64,000 nt of DNA, taken from assembly GCF_000803215.1 (NCBI RefSeq), contig NZ_JSXC01000033.1:62001-126000 (forward strand), in the 5' to 3' direction. Position 1 is the stretch's first letter, and each line of letters starts with the position of its first letter. The DNA comes from Pectobacterium fontis. GTDB taxonomy: Bacteria > Pseudomonadota > Gammaproteobacteria > Enterobacterales > Enterobacteriaceae. The notes beneath the pieces are model-generated. The model did not search any database, was not told where the DNA came from, and saw only the letters and a program-made list of their open reading frames with translations. Below are positions 43,082 to 53,216 of the stretch, one piece after another. Both the position numbers and the translations under genes were made by a program.

Positions 43082-45394
43082 TTAATCTCTTTCATCCGGT
43101 GACAGACGGCGGCGGCTAAAGAACTTCAGACCACGCCACAGTAGCCAGGCAATAATGATGACGGTTAAGGTCGAGATGACAGCCAGCCAGATGGGGTGTT
43201 GCGCCAGCGCGTGCCAGATACGCTCCCACCACGGCAGATGACCGACATAATAAATGTCGCCGACCCGTAGATTATTGATGCCCGATTCACGGATGACGGA
43301 AACAGAACCAAACAGCGAGGCTCTTTTTTCGCTGTCGATCAGTGCGTTATTGAGTAGCGTATAACCCTGTGGGCTATCGGCTAATAGTGCAACAACGCTG
43401 CGTTGATCGTGATACGGAGACTGGAAGCCGATAATCGCCGACATCGGGCCAGCGCCGCTGACGGTGGTTTTGCTGTCTGGCTTCGCATCGGATTCGGGCG
43501 AGCCCATGTCAGGGATAGCGGTCTGGCGTGTTGGCTGCTTGATCCAGCTTTGTGTTTGCTCGACTAACAGGTTGATTTTGCCGTCGTCGTGCAGTTCAGG
43601 CGGGATAGCGCCGATCATCAAAATATCGCTGTCTTGCTTATCTATCTGCGTCCAGTCATCGCTGAGCTGTACCGCCAGAGCGGGATAGCCCGTTTGCGCC
43701 CCAATGTTGCCAATCGCATTCAGCAGCGCGCTGACCTGCGCAGGTTGCGGCTGTTTGTTCACCAGCACCAGCGTTTGCGATAGATCAGCCTGTCGGCTGA
43801 ACGGGTAGCCCGCATTCGCAAACGCACGCAGGTCCGGCATCGCCATGAAGTGGCGATAGCCAGAGAAGTTAATGGTGGAATTGCCGTCGATGACGGCGTG
43901 ATTCACGATGGGTGTATAGGTTTCACAACGGTCAGCCGTGCCGCTGGCAAGCAGCGTGGTGTAGTTGAAATCAAAGCGCAACTGGTTGGTGGTGCCCAGT
44001 TTCAGCGCCGGGATAGACAGGCTCTTGTCGGAATCCCATAACCCCTGAGTGAGCGGCAGACGCATTAACAGGGAATTCTGATCCTGCTCCGGTGCCAGCG
44101 AGAACGCCTGTACGAATTGGTTGTTCAGGTTGATGCTTAGACGAGAGCCGTCCTGAATCTGCGGCGAGGTGTAGCGATATTTCAGGCGCATATCGATGCC
44201 CTGACTGCGGATCAGGAATAGATCGGGCGGCAGGTTCATGGTCAGTGCAATCGGTCGGGGCACAATGCCGTCGGTTTGCAACTGTTCGTTATATTGCTGA
44301 AGTTCGGCGAAGGTCATCGGACGATCGGTGCGTACCCAGTTTGGCGCATCATATGGCTGACGCGGAGCGAGTTGCTCGACCTTATCGATGGTGACACTTT
44401 GCCCACGGAACAGCGTGTTCCCTTGCGCGATGCCCTGTACGGCGGTGAGGAGTTCATTGTCATCACGGCCCTGAACCAGCAGCAGCTTAACGTGAGGATC
44501 GTCGGGATGGCTGATGATGGACACCGTCGGCCCGTTCACCGCAGGGGTATCGCGCAGGAAGTCTGGTCGCTTATCGTTGGTAGCGAACACAATGCCGTGG
44601 CGATCTGGCAACTGGTTGAAGAAAGCAGGGAAGGACTGCCCGCGCCATTGCGCTTTGCTGCCAAACCAGGACGCGAGCATAGCGGCGGCACGTTGTTGCA
44701 CCAGATCCGGCTGGCCAGCAAAGACGATGGGCAGCGTCAGCGGGCGGGTATCGCGACTGTCAAAAAACGGCGCAGGGAACGGCGACAGATCATCCTTCAG
44801 CGCCAGCTTCTGGAATTGCAGATTAAGTGTGCTGGCTTTGCTGACATCCAGCCACAGACTGGTGCTGGCCGGGTTTTCACAGATGTTTTGGTAATGACCG
44901 ACGAACACCAGTTGCAGGCGGTTGAAGTCTGTGATGTAGCGTGGATCGATAGGAATCCGCACGCGGTTGGATTTCCCCATCTGCTCTTTGCCAATCGCGG
45001 TGACGCCCATCAACTCATTGTTCAGGTAAACCTTGATATGAGATTCGGTGGGGATCAGCGCGGGCGACGGGGTAAATTCGAGATCGAGGGAAGCCTGCGT
45101 CACCACTTCATCGCTACGCACGCCGAATTCAATCTGCCCGTCGGGATTGATGCCGCGTAGCGCAAAAGTACCCGGAGCGGGCGCGATTTGCGCAAACGGC
45201 ATGACCACGTTACGCACGGCGGCGTTGGTCGGCGACTGCACCAGAGGGATCGCGGGTATGGCTACCGCAGGCGTTGTCGTGGCAGGATTGGCATTCCCCT
45301 CGGCTGCGGGTTGGGCGTACGGCGCGGTGACAGCCTGAGATAATGAGCTGACGCCTAAAGCCAATGCGGTGAACAAGATTATTTTTTTCGTCAT
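43082..45394 (-). CDS. bcsB: Cellulose synthase periplasmic subunit BcsB
   Basis: A 770-residue periplasmic protein with a signal peptide (MTKKIILFTALALGVSSLSQA), carbohydrate-binding domains, and one C-terminal membrane anchor (about 735-757) followed by FSRRRLSPDERD. It guides the glucan from BcsA through the periplasm. The reading frame extends 57 bp upstream, but the start at 45394 gives the canonical signal. The ribosome site is weak for both choices. It begins 73 nt after bcsA and ends 6 nt before bcsZ. Confidence 0.94.
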   Translation of the reverse strand: MTKKIILFTALALGVSSLSQAVTAPYAQPAAEGNANPATTTPAVAIPAIPLVQSPTNAAVRNVVMPFAQIAPAPGTFALRGINPDGQIEFGVRSDEVVTQASLDLEFTPSPALIPTESHIKVYLNNELMGVTAIGKEQMGKSNRVRIPIDPRYITDFNRLQLVFVGHYQNICENPASTSLWLDVSKASTLNLQFQKLALKDDLSPFPAPFFDSRDTRPLTLPIVFAGQPDLVQQRAAAMLASWFGSKAQWRGQSFPAFFNQLPDRHGIVFATNDKRPDFLRDTPAVNGPTVSIISHPDDPHVKLLLVQGRDDNELLTAVQGIAQGNTLFRGQSVTIDKVEQLAPRQPYDAPNWVRTDRPMTFAELQQYNEQLQTDGIVPRPIALTMNLPPDLFLIRSQGIDMRLKYRYTSPQIQDGSRLSINLNNQFVQAFSLAPEQDQNSLLMRLPLTQGLWDSDKSLSIPALKLGTTNQLRFDFNYTTLLASGTADRCETYTPIVNHAVIDGNSTINFSGYRHFMAMPDLRAFANAGYPFSRQADLSQTLVLVNKQPQPAQVSALLNAIGNIGAQTGYPALAVQLSDDWTQIDKQDSDILMIGAIPPELHDDGKINLLVEQTQSWIKQPTRQTAIPDMGSPESDAKPDSKTTVSGAGPMSAIIGFQSPYHDQRSVVALLADSPQGYTLLNNALIDSEKRASLFGSVSVIRESGINNLRVGDIYYVGHLPWWERIWHALAQHPIWLAVISTLTVIIIAWLLWRGLKFFSRRRLSPDERD

Positions 45395-45467
45395 CGTGTC
45401 ATCATCAATGTTAAGGGGCTTTTTCTTGGTCGGAAAAAGACCGTGGGTCACGGCCTGTAAATGGCAA

Positions 45468-48152
45468 TCAAGCCACCGTCTTTTCTGTAAACAGGCGCTC
45501 TTGTGTCAATGGCTTTTCATGAGCAAACGGCGACTTACCTTCCTGCATGGCCTTGTCCGGCAGCGTGGTTGTGGCGCGTCTCCCCACATAGCGTGGGATG
45601 AATGACACGACCCACACCACAATGTTGAGGAAGATCAGGATAATATTGCGTATGACGGGAGGCGCGTAATCCGCCAGACGCAGGTAGCCGCGAAAGCCGA
45701 GGGTCAGTACATCGACCAGACTGTCGACGGGTTTATCCTGCGGGAAACTGTCTTGCCAGAGCGCCCAGGTATCGGCGCGGGCAAAGGTACACTGAATGAA
45801 ATCAATGTGCTGGCGGATGGTCAGGTTGGTCATACGCAGGCCAATCTTGTTGTCGAATGCGCGGGTGACGCTGAACGGGAAGGCGTACTCCTGCTGACCG
45901 CGTTTTAATAGTAGCGAGATGCTGTCCCCGACCTGAAGAATGCCCGACTCACGGGCTTCAACACCGACGCCGCCATCAGAGTAGTCGCGCAGAACACAGG
46001 GAAAAAGATGACCATCGGAGCGCAGAAGCGAGGCTGACATTGACATCTCCACCCGATGTGCCTGTCGCACCTGTTTGGCCTCGACCGCCACCGCGACGGC
46101 ACCGCCTAAAATCGTCATGTTATACGCGACCCAAAGCAGGCTGATCAGCACCGTCATGATCTCTTCCGACGGGCCGTCAATCAGACGCCAGATGCCATAG
46201 ACCACTCCTGCGATATTCAGCAGCACCAGCACCAGATAAGGCCGCGTAATCACCCAGTCAACATGCTGTTCTTCAACCAGCCCGCCTTTGGCCGTGACGT
46301 TGAATTTCCCTTTGTGGGGGTTAAACAGCGCGACGGTGGTGGGGCGAGCGATGTACCACGCCAGCACGGTTTCGTAGATCTCACTCCAGAACGAATGGCG
46401 GTAGCGCCCCTGAACGCGTGAGTTGGTCAGGCTGGCATGCACCATGTGCGGTAGCACGTAAAGTGCGATCGCCAGCGCCGGAGCGAAGATGATATAGGCG
46501 TGCAGCAGCAGAAACGCCAGCGGCGCGGTCAGGAAGATCAGCCGGGGAATACCGGATAGAAAGTGCATCATGGCGTTGGCATAACACAGCCGCTGCCCCA
46601 GCTTAAGCCCTTTACCGAGCAGCGGGTTATCCAAGCGGAAGATTTGCACCATGCCGCGCGCCCAGCGGATGCGCTGACCGATATGGGCCGACAGGCTCTC
46701 GGTCGCCAATCCCGCCGCTTGTGGAATGCGGATATACGCAGAGCTGTATCCACGGCGATGCAGGCGTAATGAGGTGTGGGCATCTTCTGTTACCGTTTCG
46801 ATCGCTATACCGCCAATCTCATCCAGTGGTTTACGCCGCAGGATGGCGCAGGAACCGCAGAAGAACGTGGCGTTCCACATGTCGTTGCCGTCCTGCACCA
46901 AACCGTAGAACAGCGTGCCTTCATTGGGCGTTCGGCGGAACCGCCCTAGATTGCGTTCGAACGGGTCGGGCGAGAAGAAATGGTGTGGCGTTTGTAACAT
47001 CGCCAGATTTTTGTCTTTGAAGAACCAGCCCATGGTTAATTGCAGAAACGAGCGGGTGGGAACGTGGTCACAGTCGAAAATGGCGACGAATTCACCTTGC
47101 GCCTGCTTCAGGGCGTTATTGATGTTGCCCGCTTTGGCATGTTCATGCGTAACGCGGGCAACGTAATGGACGCCAACCTCCTCTGCGAAGGCCTTAAATT
47201 CGGCGCGACCGCCGTCATCCAGAATATAGATTTTGAGTTTGTCTTTCGGCCAGTCGATACCCAATGCGGCATACACCGTCGGCTTCACGACGCTCAACGG
47301 TTCGTTGTAGGTCGGGATCATTAAATCGACGGTTGGCCACGTTTTACTGTCTTCCGGCAGCGATACGGGGTGGCGATTCAGCGGCCAGATCGTCTGGAAA
47401 TAGCCCAGAACCAATACGACCCAGGCATAGGTTTCCGCCGCCAGCAGTAACAAGCCGCACGTCAGGCTGAGGGGATCATCCCAGTTCAGCGTTTCGGTGT
47501 AACGCCACCACAGGTAACGGCAGGAGACGGTGAAGGACAGAGCGATCATCATGAGCGTCGGCATACGTCCCGGCATATTACGCACGAGCATGGCGATGCC
47601 CCACAGCAGCGTCATGAAAATAAACTGTGACAGTAAATCAAATGGTTGGGTGATGCACAAAAACGCCAGCGCTGCACACAGCAGGCTTAGCGTCACCGTC
47701 ACCAGTGTTTGTACCCGGTTGGTCGTAGGAGAATCAGACTCACCGTCTTCACGATCGTCAGCATTGGCGTGGTTAAAGCGGGTAAACAGCCTTTGTTGCG
47801 CGTTCATATAACGTTGCCGCCAGCGCGGGAGCGCCGAGAAATAATCGCGACGTGATGGGGGCAACGGGCCGTTCTTGATAGTCAGCAGCCAAATACCCTG
47901 TGTCAGATAGCGAAGAAGATCGGCAGGACGCGGGCGTTGCGGCGAGATGTGTGGAAACCAATAGGTTCGTTGTGCGCGAATCTGCTGCCAACCGTCAGAC
48001 TCCAGCCGCAGGACGATCCAGCCGAGTATGACAAACAGCGTGGCGAAAAAGGCGGCAAAGGCGGAAGCGCCTTGCTGACGATAGCCGCGATAGCGCTGCT
48101 GTATTGCCTGTCTGGCAGGCGGAATGAGGAATACGTGCAGGATGCCACTCAT
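45468..48152 (-). CDS. bcsA: Cellulose synthase catalytic subunit BcsA (GT2 + PilZ)
   Basis: An inner-membrane glycosyltransferase of 894 residues that polymerises UDP-glucose. The GT2 motifs are all present: DDG at 312-314, DCD at 360-362, TED at 455-457 and QRIRW at 493-497. The PilZ c-di-GMP domain shows RQAHR (696-700) and DYSDGG (723-728). Several membrane helices flank the catalytic core, and the N-terminal extension to about residue 140 is typical of enterobacterial BcsA. It overlaps bcsQ by 4 bp. The protein looks intact and c-di-GMP-responsive. Confidence 0.97.
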   Translation of the reverse strand: MSGILHVFLIPPARQAIQQRYRGYRQQGASAFAAFFATLFVILGWIVLRLESDGWQQIRAQRTYWFPHISPQRPRPADLLRYLTQGIWLLTIKNGPLPPSRRDYFSALPRWRQRYMNAQQRLFTRFNHANADDREDGESDSPTTNRVQTLVTVTLSLLCAALAFLCITQPFDLLSQFIFMTLLWGIAMLVRNMPGRMPTLMMIALSFTVSCRYLWWRYTETLNWDDPLSLTCGLLLLAAETYAWVVLVLGYFQTIWPLNRHPVSLPEDSKTWPTVDLMIPTYNEPLSVVKPTVYAALGIDWPKDKLKIYILDDGGRAEFKAFAEEVGVHYVARVTHEHAKAGNINNALKQAQGEFVAIFDCDHVPTRSFLQLTMGWFFKDKNLAMLQTPHHFFSPDPFERNLGRFRRTPNEGTLFYGLVQDGNDMWNATFFCGSCAILRRKPLDEIGGIAIETVTEDAHTSLRLHRRGYSSAYIRIPQAAGLATESLSAHIGQRIRWARGMVQIFRLDNPLLGKGLKLGQRLCYANAMMHFLSGIPRLIFLTAPLAFLLLHAYIIFAPALAIALYVLPHMVHASLTNSRVQGRYRHSFWSEIYETVLAWYIARPTTVALFNPHKGKFNVTAKGGLVEEQHVDWVITRPYLVLVLLNIAGVVYGIWRLIDGPSEEIMTVLISLLWVAYNMTILGGAVAVAVEAKQVRQAHRVEMSMSASLLRSDGHLFPCVLRDYSDGGVGVEARESGILQVGDSISLLLKRGQQEYAFPFSVTRAFDNKIGLRMTNLTIRQHIDFIQCTFARADTWALWQDSFPQDKPVDSLVDVLTLGFRGYLRLADYAPPVIRNIILIFLNIVVWVVSFIPRYVGRRATTTLPDKAMQEGKSPFAHEKPLTQERLFTEKTVA

Positions 48153-48886
48153 ACGCCGTGTTCCTTAACGTGAATCAGGCACCAGTTTGCCAGCGTCATG
48201 ATCTCTTCCGCTGCCACACTATCGGGACGACATTCACCCAGCGGCTGTTTTAACATCAGCGATTCTGCCAAGGCTTCATCACGGTGTACCACCAGCGGCA
48301 GCAAGTGTGAAAGTGTGTGCAGCCAGAGCTGGTGCAAATCCTGCTGAAGTATACTGAGGGTAGAGAATTGATTAACCAGAAAATGGCACTGACGCGGCAG
48401 CACTTGTTGATGGAGCCGTGAATGGCAGTTGGCATCCGCCACAATCACCTGAAAAACGGTGTTTGCGGTGGCCAAGGCTTGCTGCGTGAGCGGGCTGTTG
48501 TCTGCTGGTACATCGATCAATATCCAGCGATGGCGACCTGCTGCGCTGAGTTGCGCCAGATTATTTTGCCAAATCTCGGGGTGCTGTTGGTAATGCTGTT
48601 GCAGCGTCGCCACTTCCTGCTCGTTCAGACGACCAAATGGCAGAAAATCCAGACCGGGGAGATAGTGCATGGCGCCGGTTTGCCAGAGGGCACCGTCGGC
48701 TTCCGCACGCGCCCAGCCGCGACGCTGCTCAAACGGCATATTAAAGTTGATGCGTAACAGATTGTCCGGCGAGAAATCAATCACCAGTGCGGATTCGCCC
48801 AGTTGTTGGAAGGCCCATCCGAGAGCAGCCGCTAGCGATGTCGTGCCTACGCCTCCACGGATCCCCTGCAATGCAATAACGGGCAT
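48149..48886 (-). CDS. bcsQ: Cellulose biosynthesis ParA-like ATPase BcsQ
   Basis: A MinD/ParA-type ATPase of 245 residues that helps place and activate the cellulose secretion complex at the pole or membrane. The deviant Walker A sequence is GIRGGVGTTSLAAALG near residues 8-23, and IDFSPDNLLRINFNMPF follows. It begins 2 nt after bcsR and overlaps bcsA by 4 bp. The reading frame is intact, unlike the E. coli K-12 copy that carries a stop codon. Confidence 0.93.
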   Translation of the reverse strand: MPVIALQGIRGGVGTTSLAAALGWAFQQLGESALVIDFSPDNLLRINFNMPFEQRRGWARAEADGALWQTGAMHYLPGLDFLPFGRLNEQEVATLQQHYQQHPEIWQNNLAQLSAAGRHRWILIDVPADNSPLTQQALATANTVFQVIVADANCHSRLHQQVLPRQCHFLVNQFSTLSILQQDLHQLWLHTLSHLLPLVVHRDEALAESLMLKQPLGECRPDSVAAEEIMTLANWCLIHVKEHGV

Positions 48887-48888
48887 CG

Positions 48889-49098
48889 TCAGTTGCTCCC
48901 AGTCGGTTCTTTTAATTCATCCAGCAGCGGCCAGCGAGCCATCATTTGGCTCAAGCGTGCCTGACAGGCGATGTCGATATAGTTTATTTCAGGTAAAGAA
49001 AATGCCTGACTGAGAACCTGAAGATCGTCATCGGTTCTGGCATTTTCGGTTAAATTGGCGTGTGTATTGATAGTTCTGCGAATCGGTTCGTTATTCAT
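48889..49098 (-). CDS. bcsR: Cellulose biosynthesis protein BcsR
   Basis: A small 69-residue protein matching BcsR (YhjR), which pairs with BcsQ in E. coli. The C-terminal FSLPEINYIDIACQARLSQMM and RWPLLDEL segments are family-typical. An upstream ATG gives 11 more residues, but the ATG at 49096-49098 has GGGG and AUGGG-rich leader sequence and starts MNNEPIRR, as is usual. It is the first gene of bcsRQABZC, divergent from bcsE across 342 bp. Confidence 0.88.
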   Translation of the reverse strand: MNNEPIRRTINTHANLTENARTDDDLQVLSQAFSLPEINYIDIACQARLSQMMARWPLLDELKEPTGSN

Positions 49099-49440
49099 CC
49101 CATGCCCCTGAAATAGGCCATCCGTTATCATTGACGATAAGGGGAAACATCTGAATGTCAGATGTAGTCGTTCTTTTACTGCACCAACAACGGACAGTCA
49201 TGGCAGAGTGAGTGTTTGCACTTCTGCTGGCTTTTATAATGTTGTCGGGCGGGTTTAATTAACTATAGCAATGAATTCGCGATTGCAATGTGCAGTAGTA
49301 GAAAATAGTAATAGGGTAATTTGTCAAAGTATAGGAATAATTAATAGCGAGTAGTTGTGATCCCACAGGGTACTGCTAGAGTTTATTTTGACTGTACATT
49401 TAAGGTGGAATGCCGCCATTAACGGAAAACAAATCAGTCT
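49099..49440. other. Divergent control region of the two bcs operons
   Basis: This AT-rich, 342-bp stretch lies between bcsR and bcsE and must hold both promoters. I see no gene. The block around 49250-49400 is particularly AT-rich. Confidence 0.6.
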
Positions 49441-51015
49441 ATGAAGCAGAACTTTTCATTAGGTATTCGTGACCTTTGGGATGAGTTGACTACGCTCCAA
49501 CTGGCCGGTTTTTATTGGGTGAATATTGACCGACAGGTTGATGCTGCATTATTTTGCCAGCAAGTCATGCACAGCCAAACTCATGACGCGAAACGGGCGT
49601 TAATAGGCTGTGGAGAACGGTCTGACCCTCTTCTGACGTCATTATTTGCCACAGAAACAAAGCTCTCACCTTGTTACACCTTGCCGGAAAATAAGGCCGC
49701 GCTACTGAATTTAACCGATGATTTAATGCGTTCGTTACGCCCCAAATATCGTTTATTAGTGCTGTATGCACCCGCCAGTCTGTGGCGGGATATTTCGGCC
49801 GAAAGGCTACAGCGGTGGGTTGATGACACGGCAATATGGCTGCGTCAGCGCCAGTGTACGCTGGTGGTTATCAGTCACAGCAGTGGTGTCACCCGTTTGA
49901 GGAATATGCTGATTTCTCAACATCGTGGGCTCTATGGTTTGGCCAGCTTGCAATGGCAACAGGATCGCGCCCAGTATCTGGTGTCATGGTGGGCAACGGA
50001 AAGGGGCGTGCGGGCGAATAAGGTACAAATGCTGCAATCCGGCAATGACGGATGGCAAATGCTGGCGGAAGAGGAGGCAGTCCTCACGCCATCACTGGAT
50101 GACGATGGACTCTTTCTGATGGAAAAGAGCGTGCTGGAAGGCGCGCCTGCGTTGTCAGAAAACTGGCAGTTGATGGACGACAACGCCATGTTGGTACAAA
50201 CCGGTATGCTGACGCATGCGGCCACCCTCGTTTTTGCACTCAACCTGACCACCCAGGTGGATACGCTTGCCAAACAGGTGCATAGCCTGCGCCGTCAACG
50301 TGGTGAATTGCTGAAGATTGTCGTGCGGGAAATGAAGCCTTGCCTGCGTGCCAGCGACGAGCGCCTGTTATTGGCATGCGGTGCGAATATTATTGTCTCT
50401 CATTCCGAGCCGTTATCCCGTTTTCTGGCGCGGGTTGAAAGCGTGCAAGGGCAGCGTTTTACCAAGCGTGTTCCTGTCGATGTCGAGGTTTTGCTGACCA
50501 CGATGCGACCATTACAGATTAAGGGCTATCAGCCTCCTGAGACCTTTCGGCAGTCTGTTAAGATGTTGATTGATAGCACGTTAATGCCAGAAGACAGTAA
50601 AGGCGTGCTGGTTGCATTACGTCCTGTACCGGGTGTGCGGGCCATGCAGGCGTTGACGCTGTGCACGCTGCGACGTTTTGGCGATGTTGTCACGATTACG
50701 CAAGGGCGCCTGTTTTTGTTCCTATCCAATTGTCGTTTAAATGAGCTAGACATTGCGTTGAAATCCATCTTCCGTCTGCCGGTGGATGAAGTGTTCAGTA
50801 ATCGGATTGTGTGGTCACAGGATTTGCAGATTCTGGCGGAAATCAAAACGTTGGTGCAGGACGATACCTCCGGGCAGGAACAGCAAGTTAACGATTATGT
50901 CCACTTGCAGCAGACCGAGCCTGCACCGCGCAGCCAGACGCCTCGGCGTGAGCCTATTGCTATTAATTTACTCGAACCCGATTTACTGGCTCGCGCGCCG
51001 GGAGCATCCTCATGA
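49441..51015 (+). CDS. bcsE: Cellulose biosynthesis c-di-GMP-binding protein BcsE
   Basis: A 524-residue protein matching BcsE (YhjS), a c-di-GMP-binding subunit needed for full cellulose production. The GIL-domain c-di-GMP site is seen in the VVREMKPCLRASDERLLLACGAN segment (an RxSD-type motif near residue 301), and the N-terminal half is degenerate RecA/REC-like. It is divergent from bcsR and overlaps bcsF by ATGA. Confidence 0.93.
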   Translation: MKQNFSLGIRDLWDELTTLQLAGFYWVNIDRQVDAALFCQQVMHSQTHDAKRALIGCGERSDPLLTSLFATETKLSPCYTLPENKAALLNLTDDLMRSLRPKYRLLVLYAPASLWRDISAERLQRWVDDTAIWLRQRQCTLVVISHSSGVTRLRNMLISQHRGLYGLASLQWQQDRAQYLVSWWATERGVRANKVQMLQSGNDGWQMLAEEEAVLTPSLDDDGLFLMEKSVLEGAPALSENWQLMDDNAMLVQTGMLTHAATLVFALNLTTQVDTLAKQVHSLRRQRGELLKIVVREMKPCLRASDERLLLACGANIIVSHSEPLSRFLARVESVQGQRFTKRVPVDVEVLLTTMRPLQIKGYQPPETFRQSVKMLIDSTLMPEDSKGVLVALRPVPGVRAMQALTLCTLRRFGDVVTITQGRLFLFLSNCRLNELDIALKSIFRLPVDEVFSNRIVWSQDLQILAEIKTLVQDDTSGQEQQVNDYVHLQQTEPAPRSQTPRREPIAINLLEPDLLARAPGASS

Positions 51016-51239
51016 TGAACCTGACTGATATCGTTCAACTGGTGCTCGTGAGCGCGGTGATCTTCTTTACGCTTGGCTATCTGGCACACCGAGTGATCCC
51101 CCACTGGCTTCAGTACTGGAAAAACAGGTTATTATCGCCGCGCTACCTGAAGCCCGCGAGTGTCTGGATGCGTAGTTCTTCAACAACAAAGACAAAGACG
51201 GTCTCAACCCAACCGACTTCAGCAGAGACTAAAAAATAA
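51012..51239 (+). CDS. bcsF: Cellulose biosynthesis protein BcsF
   Basis: A 75-residue single-span membrane protein (helix about residues 6-26, IVQLVLVSAVIFFTLGYLAHRV) with a basic cytoplasmic tail. E. coli BcsF is 63 residues and recruits BcsE to the membrane. The start lies in ATGATG with GGAGC upstream, overlapping the bcsE stop. It is followed directly by bcsG. Confidence 0.88.
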   Translation: MMNLTDIVQLVLVSAVIFFTLGYLAHRVIPHWLQYWKNRLLSPRYLKPASVWMRSSSTTKTKTVSTQPTSAETKK

Positions 51240-51240
51240 A

Positions 51241-52881
51241 ATGGACCAAAAAACACGTAAACAGCAGCATCTATGGCGTTACTGGCGTGGGCTCGGTGCC
51301 TGGAATGTGTATTTTTTGCTGAAATTTGCCCTGTTATGGTTTGGCTACCTGAATTTTCATCCGCTGCTTAATCTGGTCTTTCTGGCGTTCCTGCTGTTTC
51401 CGATCCCCAATATGACGCTGCACCGCTGGCGTCATATTATTGCTATCCCTCTCGGGATCGGGCTTTTTTACCACGATACCTGGCTGCCGGGTATCAATAG
51501 CATTCTCAGTCAGGGAACGCAGGTGGCGGGTTTTAGCTCGGCCTATTTGCTGGAGCTGTTAAACCGCTTTATTAACTGGCAAATGGTCGGCGCGGCGGTG
51601 GTCATTATCGTAGCCTACCTGTTTTTCGCGCAGTGGATTCGCATTACGGTATTTACCGTGGCGGCGCTGGCATGGCTAAACGTCGTCAATCTGGCTGGCC
51701 CTGCTGTTTCGCTGATGCCCGTGGTATCGACGACGACTGCCTCCTCGGCGGCCGCTTCTCCAACGGGTGCCGACGCCGCGTTGCCCGAGGCCACCCTACC
51801 GCCAACGAGTGTGAACCTAACGGCTTACCTGAATCAGTTTTATACGCGAGAAAAAGCGCGCACTACGGTGTTTCCCACCGTGCTGCCGCAGGATGCGCAA
51901 CCTTTTGATCTGCTGATTATCAATATCTGTTCTCTGGCGTGGTCGGATTTAGAGGTGGCACAGTTGGAAAACCATCCGCTGTGGAAGAAGTTCGACATTC
52001 TGTTCCGCCAGTTTAACTCCGCGACCGCTTATAGTGGGCCAGCGTCCATTCGCCTGCTGCGGGCAAGCTGTGGTCAACAGTCCCATACCGATTTGTACCA
52101 GCCAGTGAACCAGCAGTGTTACCTGTTCAGTAATTTGGTGAAACTGGGTTTTGAAGAACAACTGATGCTCGACCATTCCGGTGTTTTCGGGAATTACCTG
52201 CGCGAGGTACGTGAAGAGGGTGATATTCAAATCCCGATGCTGTCGCAGGAGGGGATCAGCCACCAGATTACGTCGTTCGACGGTGAGCCAATCTATAACG
52301 ATCTGGAGTTGTTAAACCGCTGGCTGGGTGAACGAGGCAAAGCGACGACGACACGTAACGCGACCTTCTTTAATCTGATCCCGCTTCATGACGGTAACCG
52401 CTTTGTGGGCACTAATCAGTCAGCAGACTATGCGCCACGCGCGAAGATTCTGTTTGACCAACTGGATGCGTTTTTTGACGAGTTGCAGAAATCCGGTCGC
52501 AAAGTGATGGTGATTGTGGTGCCGGAGCACGGTGCGGCGCTGGCGGGCGACAAGATGCAAATGCCTGGGCTGCGTGATATTCCCAGCCCGAGCATTACGC
52601 ATATTCCCGTCGGCGTGAAGCTGTTTGGTCTACAGGCACCGCATCAGGGTGATGCGGTGGAGATTACCTCTCCGAGCAGCTATCTGGCGATTTCGGAACT
52701 GGTGGCGCGGCTGGTGGACGGCAAAGTGTTTACTGCCCCGGCGGTAGACTGGCAAACGCTGACGAGCGCGTTGCCGCAAACGGAAGCGATCTCGGAGAAT
52801 GAGAACGCTATCGTGATGCAATATCAGGGAAAACCCTATATTCGGCTGAACGGTGGCGACTGGGTGCCTTATCCGCAATAA
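51241..52881 (+). CDS. bcsG: Cellulose phosphoethanolamine transferase BcsG
   Basis: A 546-residue membrane protein with N-terminal helices (about 25-150) and a periplasmic alkaline-phosphatase-like domain that adds phosphoethanolamine to cellulose. The nucleophile is probably Ser265 in YSGPASIRLLRASCG, and VPEHGAALAGDKMQMPG carries metal ligands. The frame is open 81 bp upstream, but the ATG at 51241, one base after the bcsF stop, starts MDQKTRKQQHLW. Its presence predicts phosphoethanolamine cellulose, as in E. coli. Confidence 0.93.
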   Translation: MDQKTRKQQHLWRYWRGLGAWNVYFLLKFALLWFGYLNFHPLLNLVFLAFLLFPIPNMTLHRWRHIIAIPLGIGLFYHDTWLPGINSILSQGTQVAGFSSAYLLELLNRFINWQMVGAAVVIIVAYLFFAQWIRITVFTVAALAWLNVVNLAGPAVSLMPVVSTTTASSAAASPTGADAALPEATLPPTSVNLTAYLNQFYTREKARTTVFPTVLPQDAQPFDLLIINICSLAWSDLEVAQLENHPLWKKFDILFRQFNSATAYSGPASIRLLRASCGQQSHTDLYQPVNQQCYLFSNLVKLGFEEQLMLDHSGVFGNYLREVREEGDIQIPMLSQEGISHQITSFDGEPIYNDLELLNRWLGERGKATTTRNATFFNLIPLHDGNRFVGTNQSADYAPRAKILFDQLDAFFDELQKSGRKVMVIVVPEHGAALAGDKMQMPGLRDIPSPSITHIPVGVKLFGLQAPHQGDAVEITSPSSYLAISELVARLVDGKVFTAPAVDWQTLTSALPQTEAISENENAIVMQYQGKPYIRLNGGDWVPYPQ

Positions 52882-52898
52882 CGTCATCACACCACGTT

Positions 52899-52925
52899 AT
52901 CGGGCAGATGCCGCATCTGCCCGAT
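52899..52925 (+). terminator. bcsEFG terminator
   Basis: ATCGGGCAGATG (52899-52910) pairs perfectly with CATCTGCCCGAT (52914-52925). The tail is only weakly T-rich. Confidence 0.7.
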
Positions 52926-53216
52926 TCTTTCCTGACATCATGGGTTCCCTTCTGTCTGCTCCAAAATAGCCGCGCTGGCTTATGCAGGGGATATCCCCTA
53001 TTCTGAGGCCGCGTTACCGCTGCCGTTGGGGGTAGGATTAAGACGAAATCCCCCGAACACCAGTAGAAAACAGCGTTGAGGCGACGATAAGCTGCCTTAT
53101 ACTACACGCAGCGTGCCATTTGTCGCGGCGCGCTTTTCATGTTGTGTGCTATCCGCCGGATTTATCCCGAAGGGCGGGTGTTCAGGTCTGCATAATAAGG
53201 TTGACGGAGAAAGCGC
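52926..53216. other. Intergenic region before the HmsP-like gene
   Basis: With the terminator, 335 bp separate bcsG from the next start codon. I see no gene. The promoter of the HmsP-like gene is probably here. Confidence 0.5.

Noticed and set aside
44276..45160. 294-codon plus-strand frame inside bcsB
   Set aside because: It is antisense to bcsB, which matches its family along its length, and has no start signal or recognised domain.
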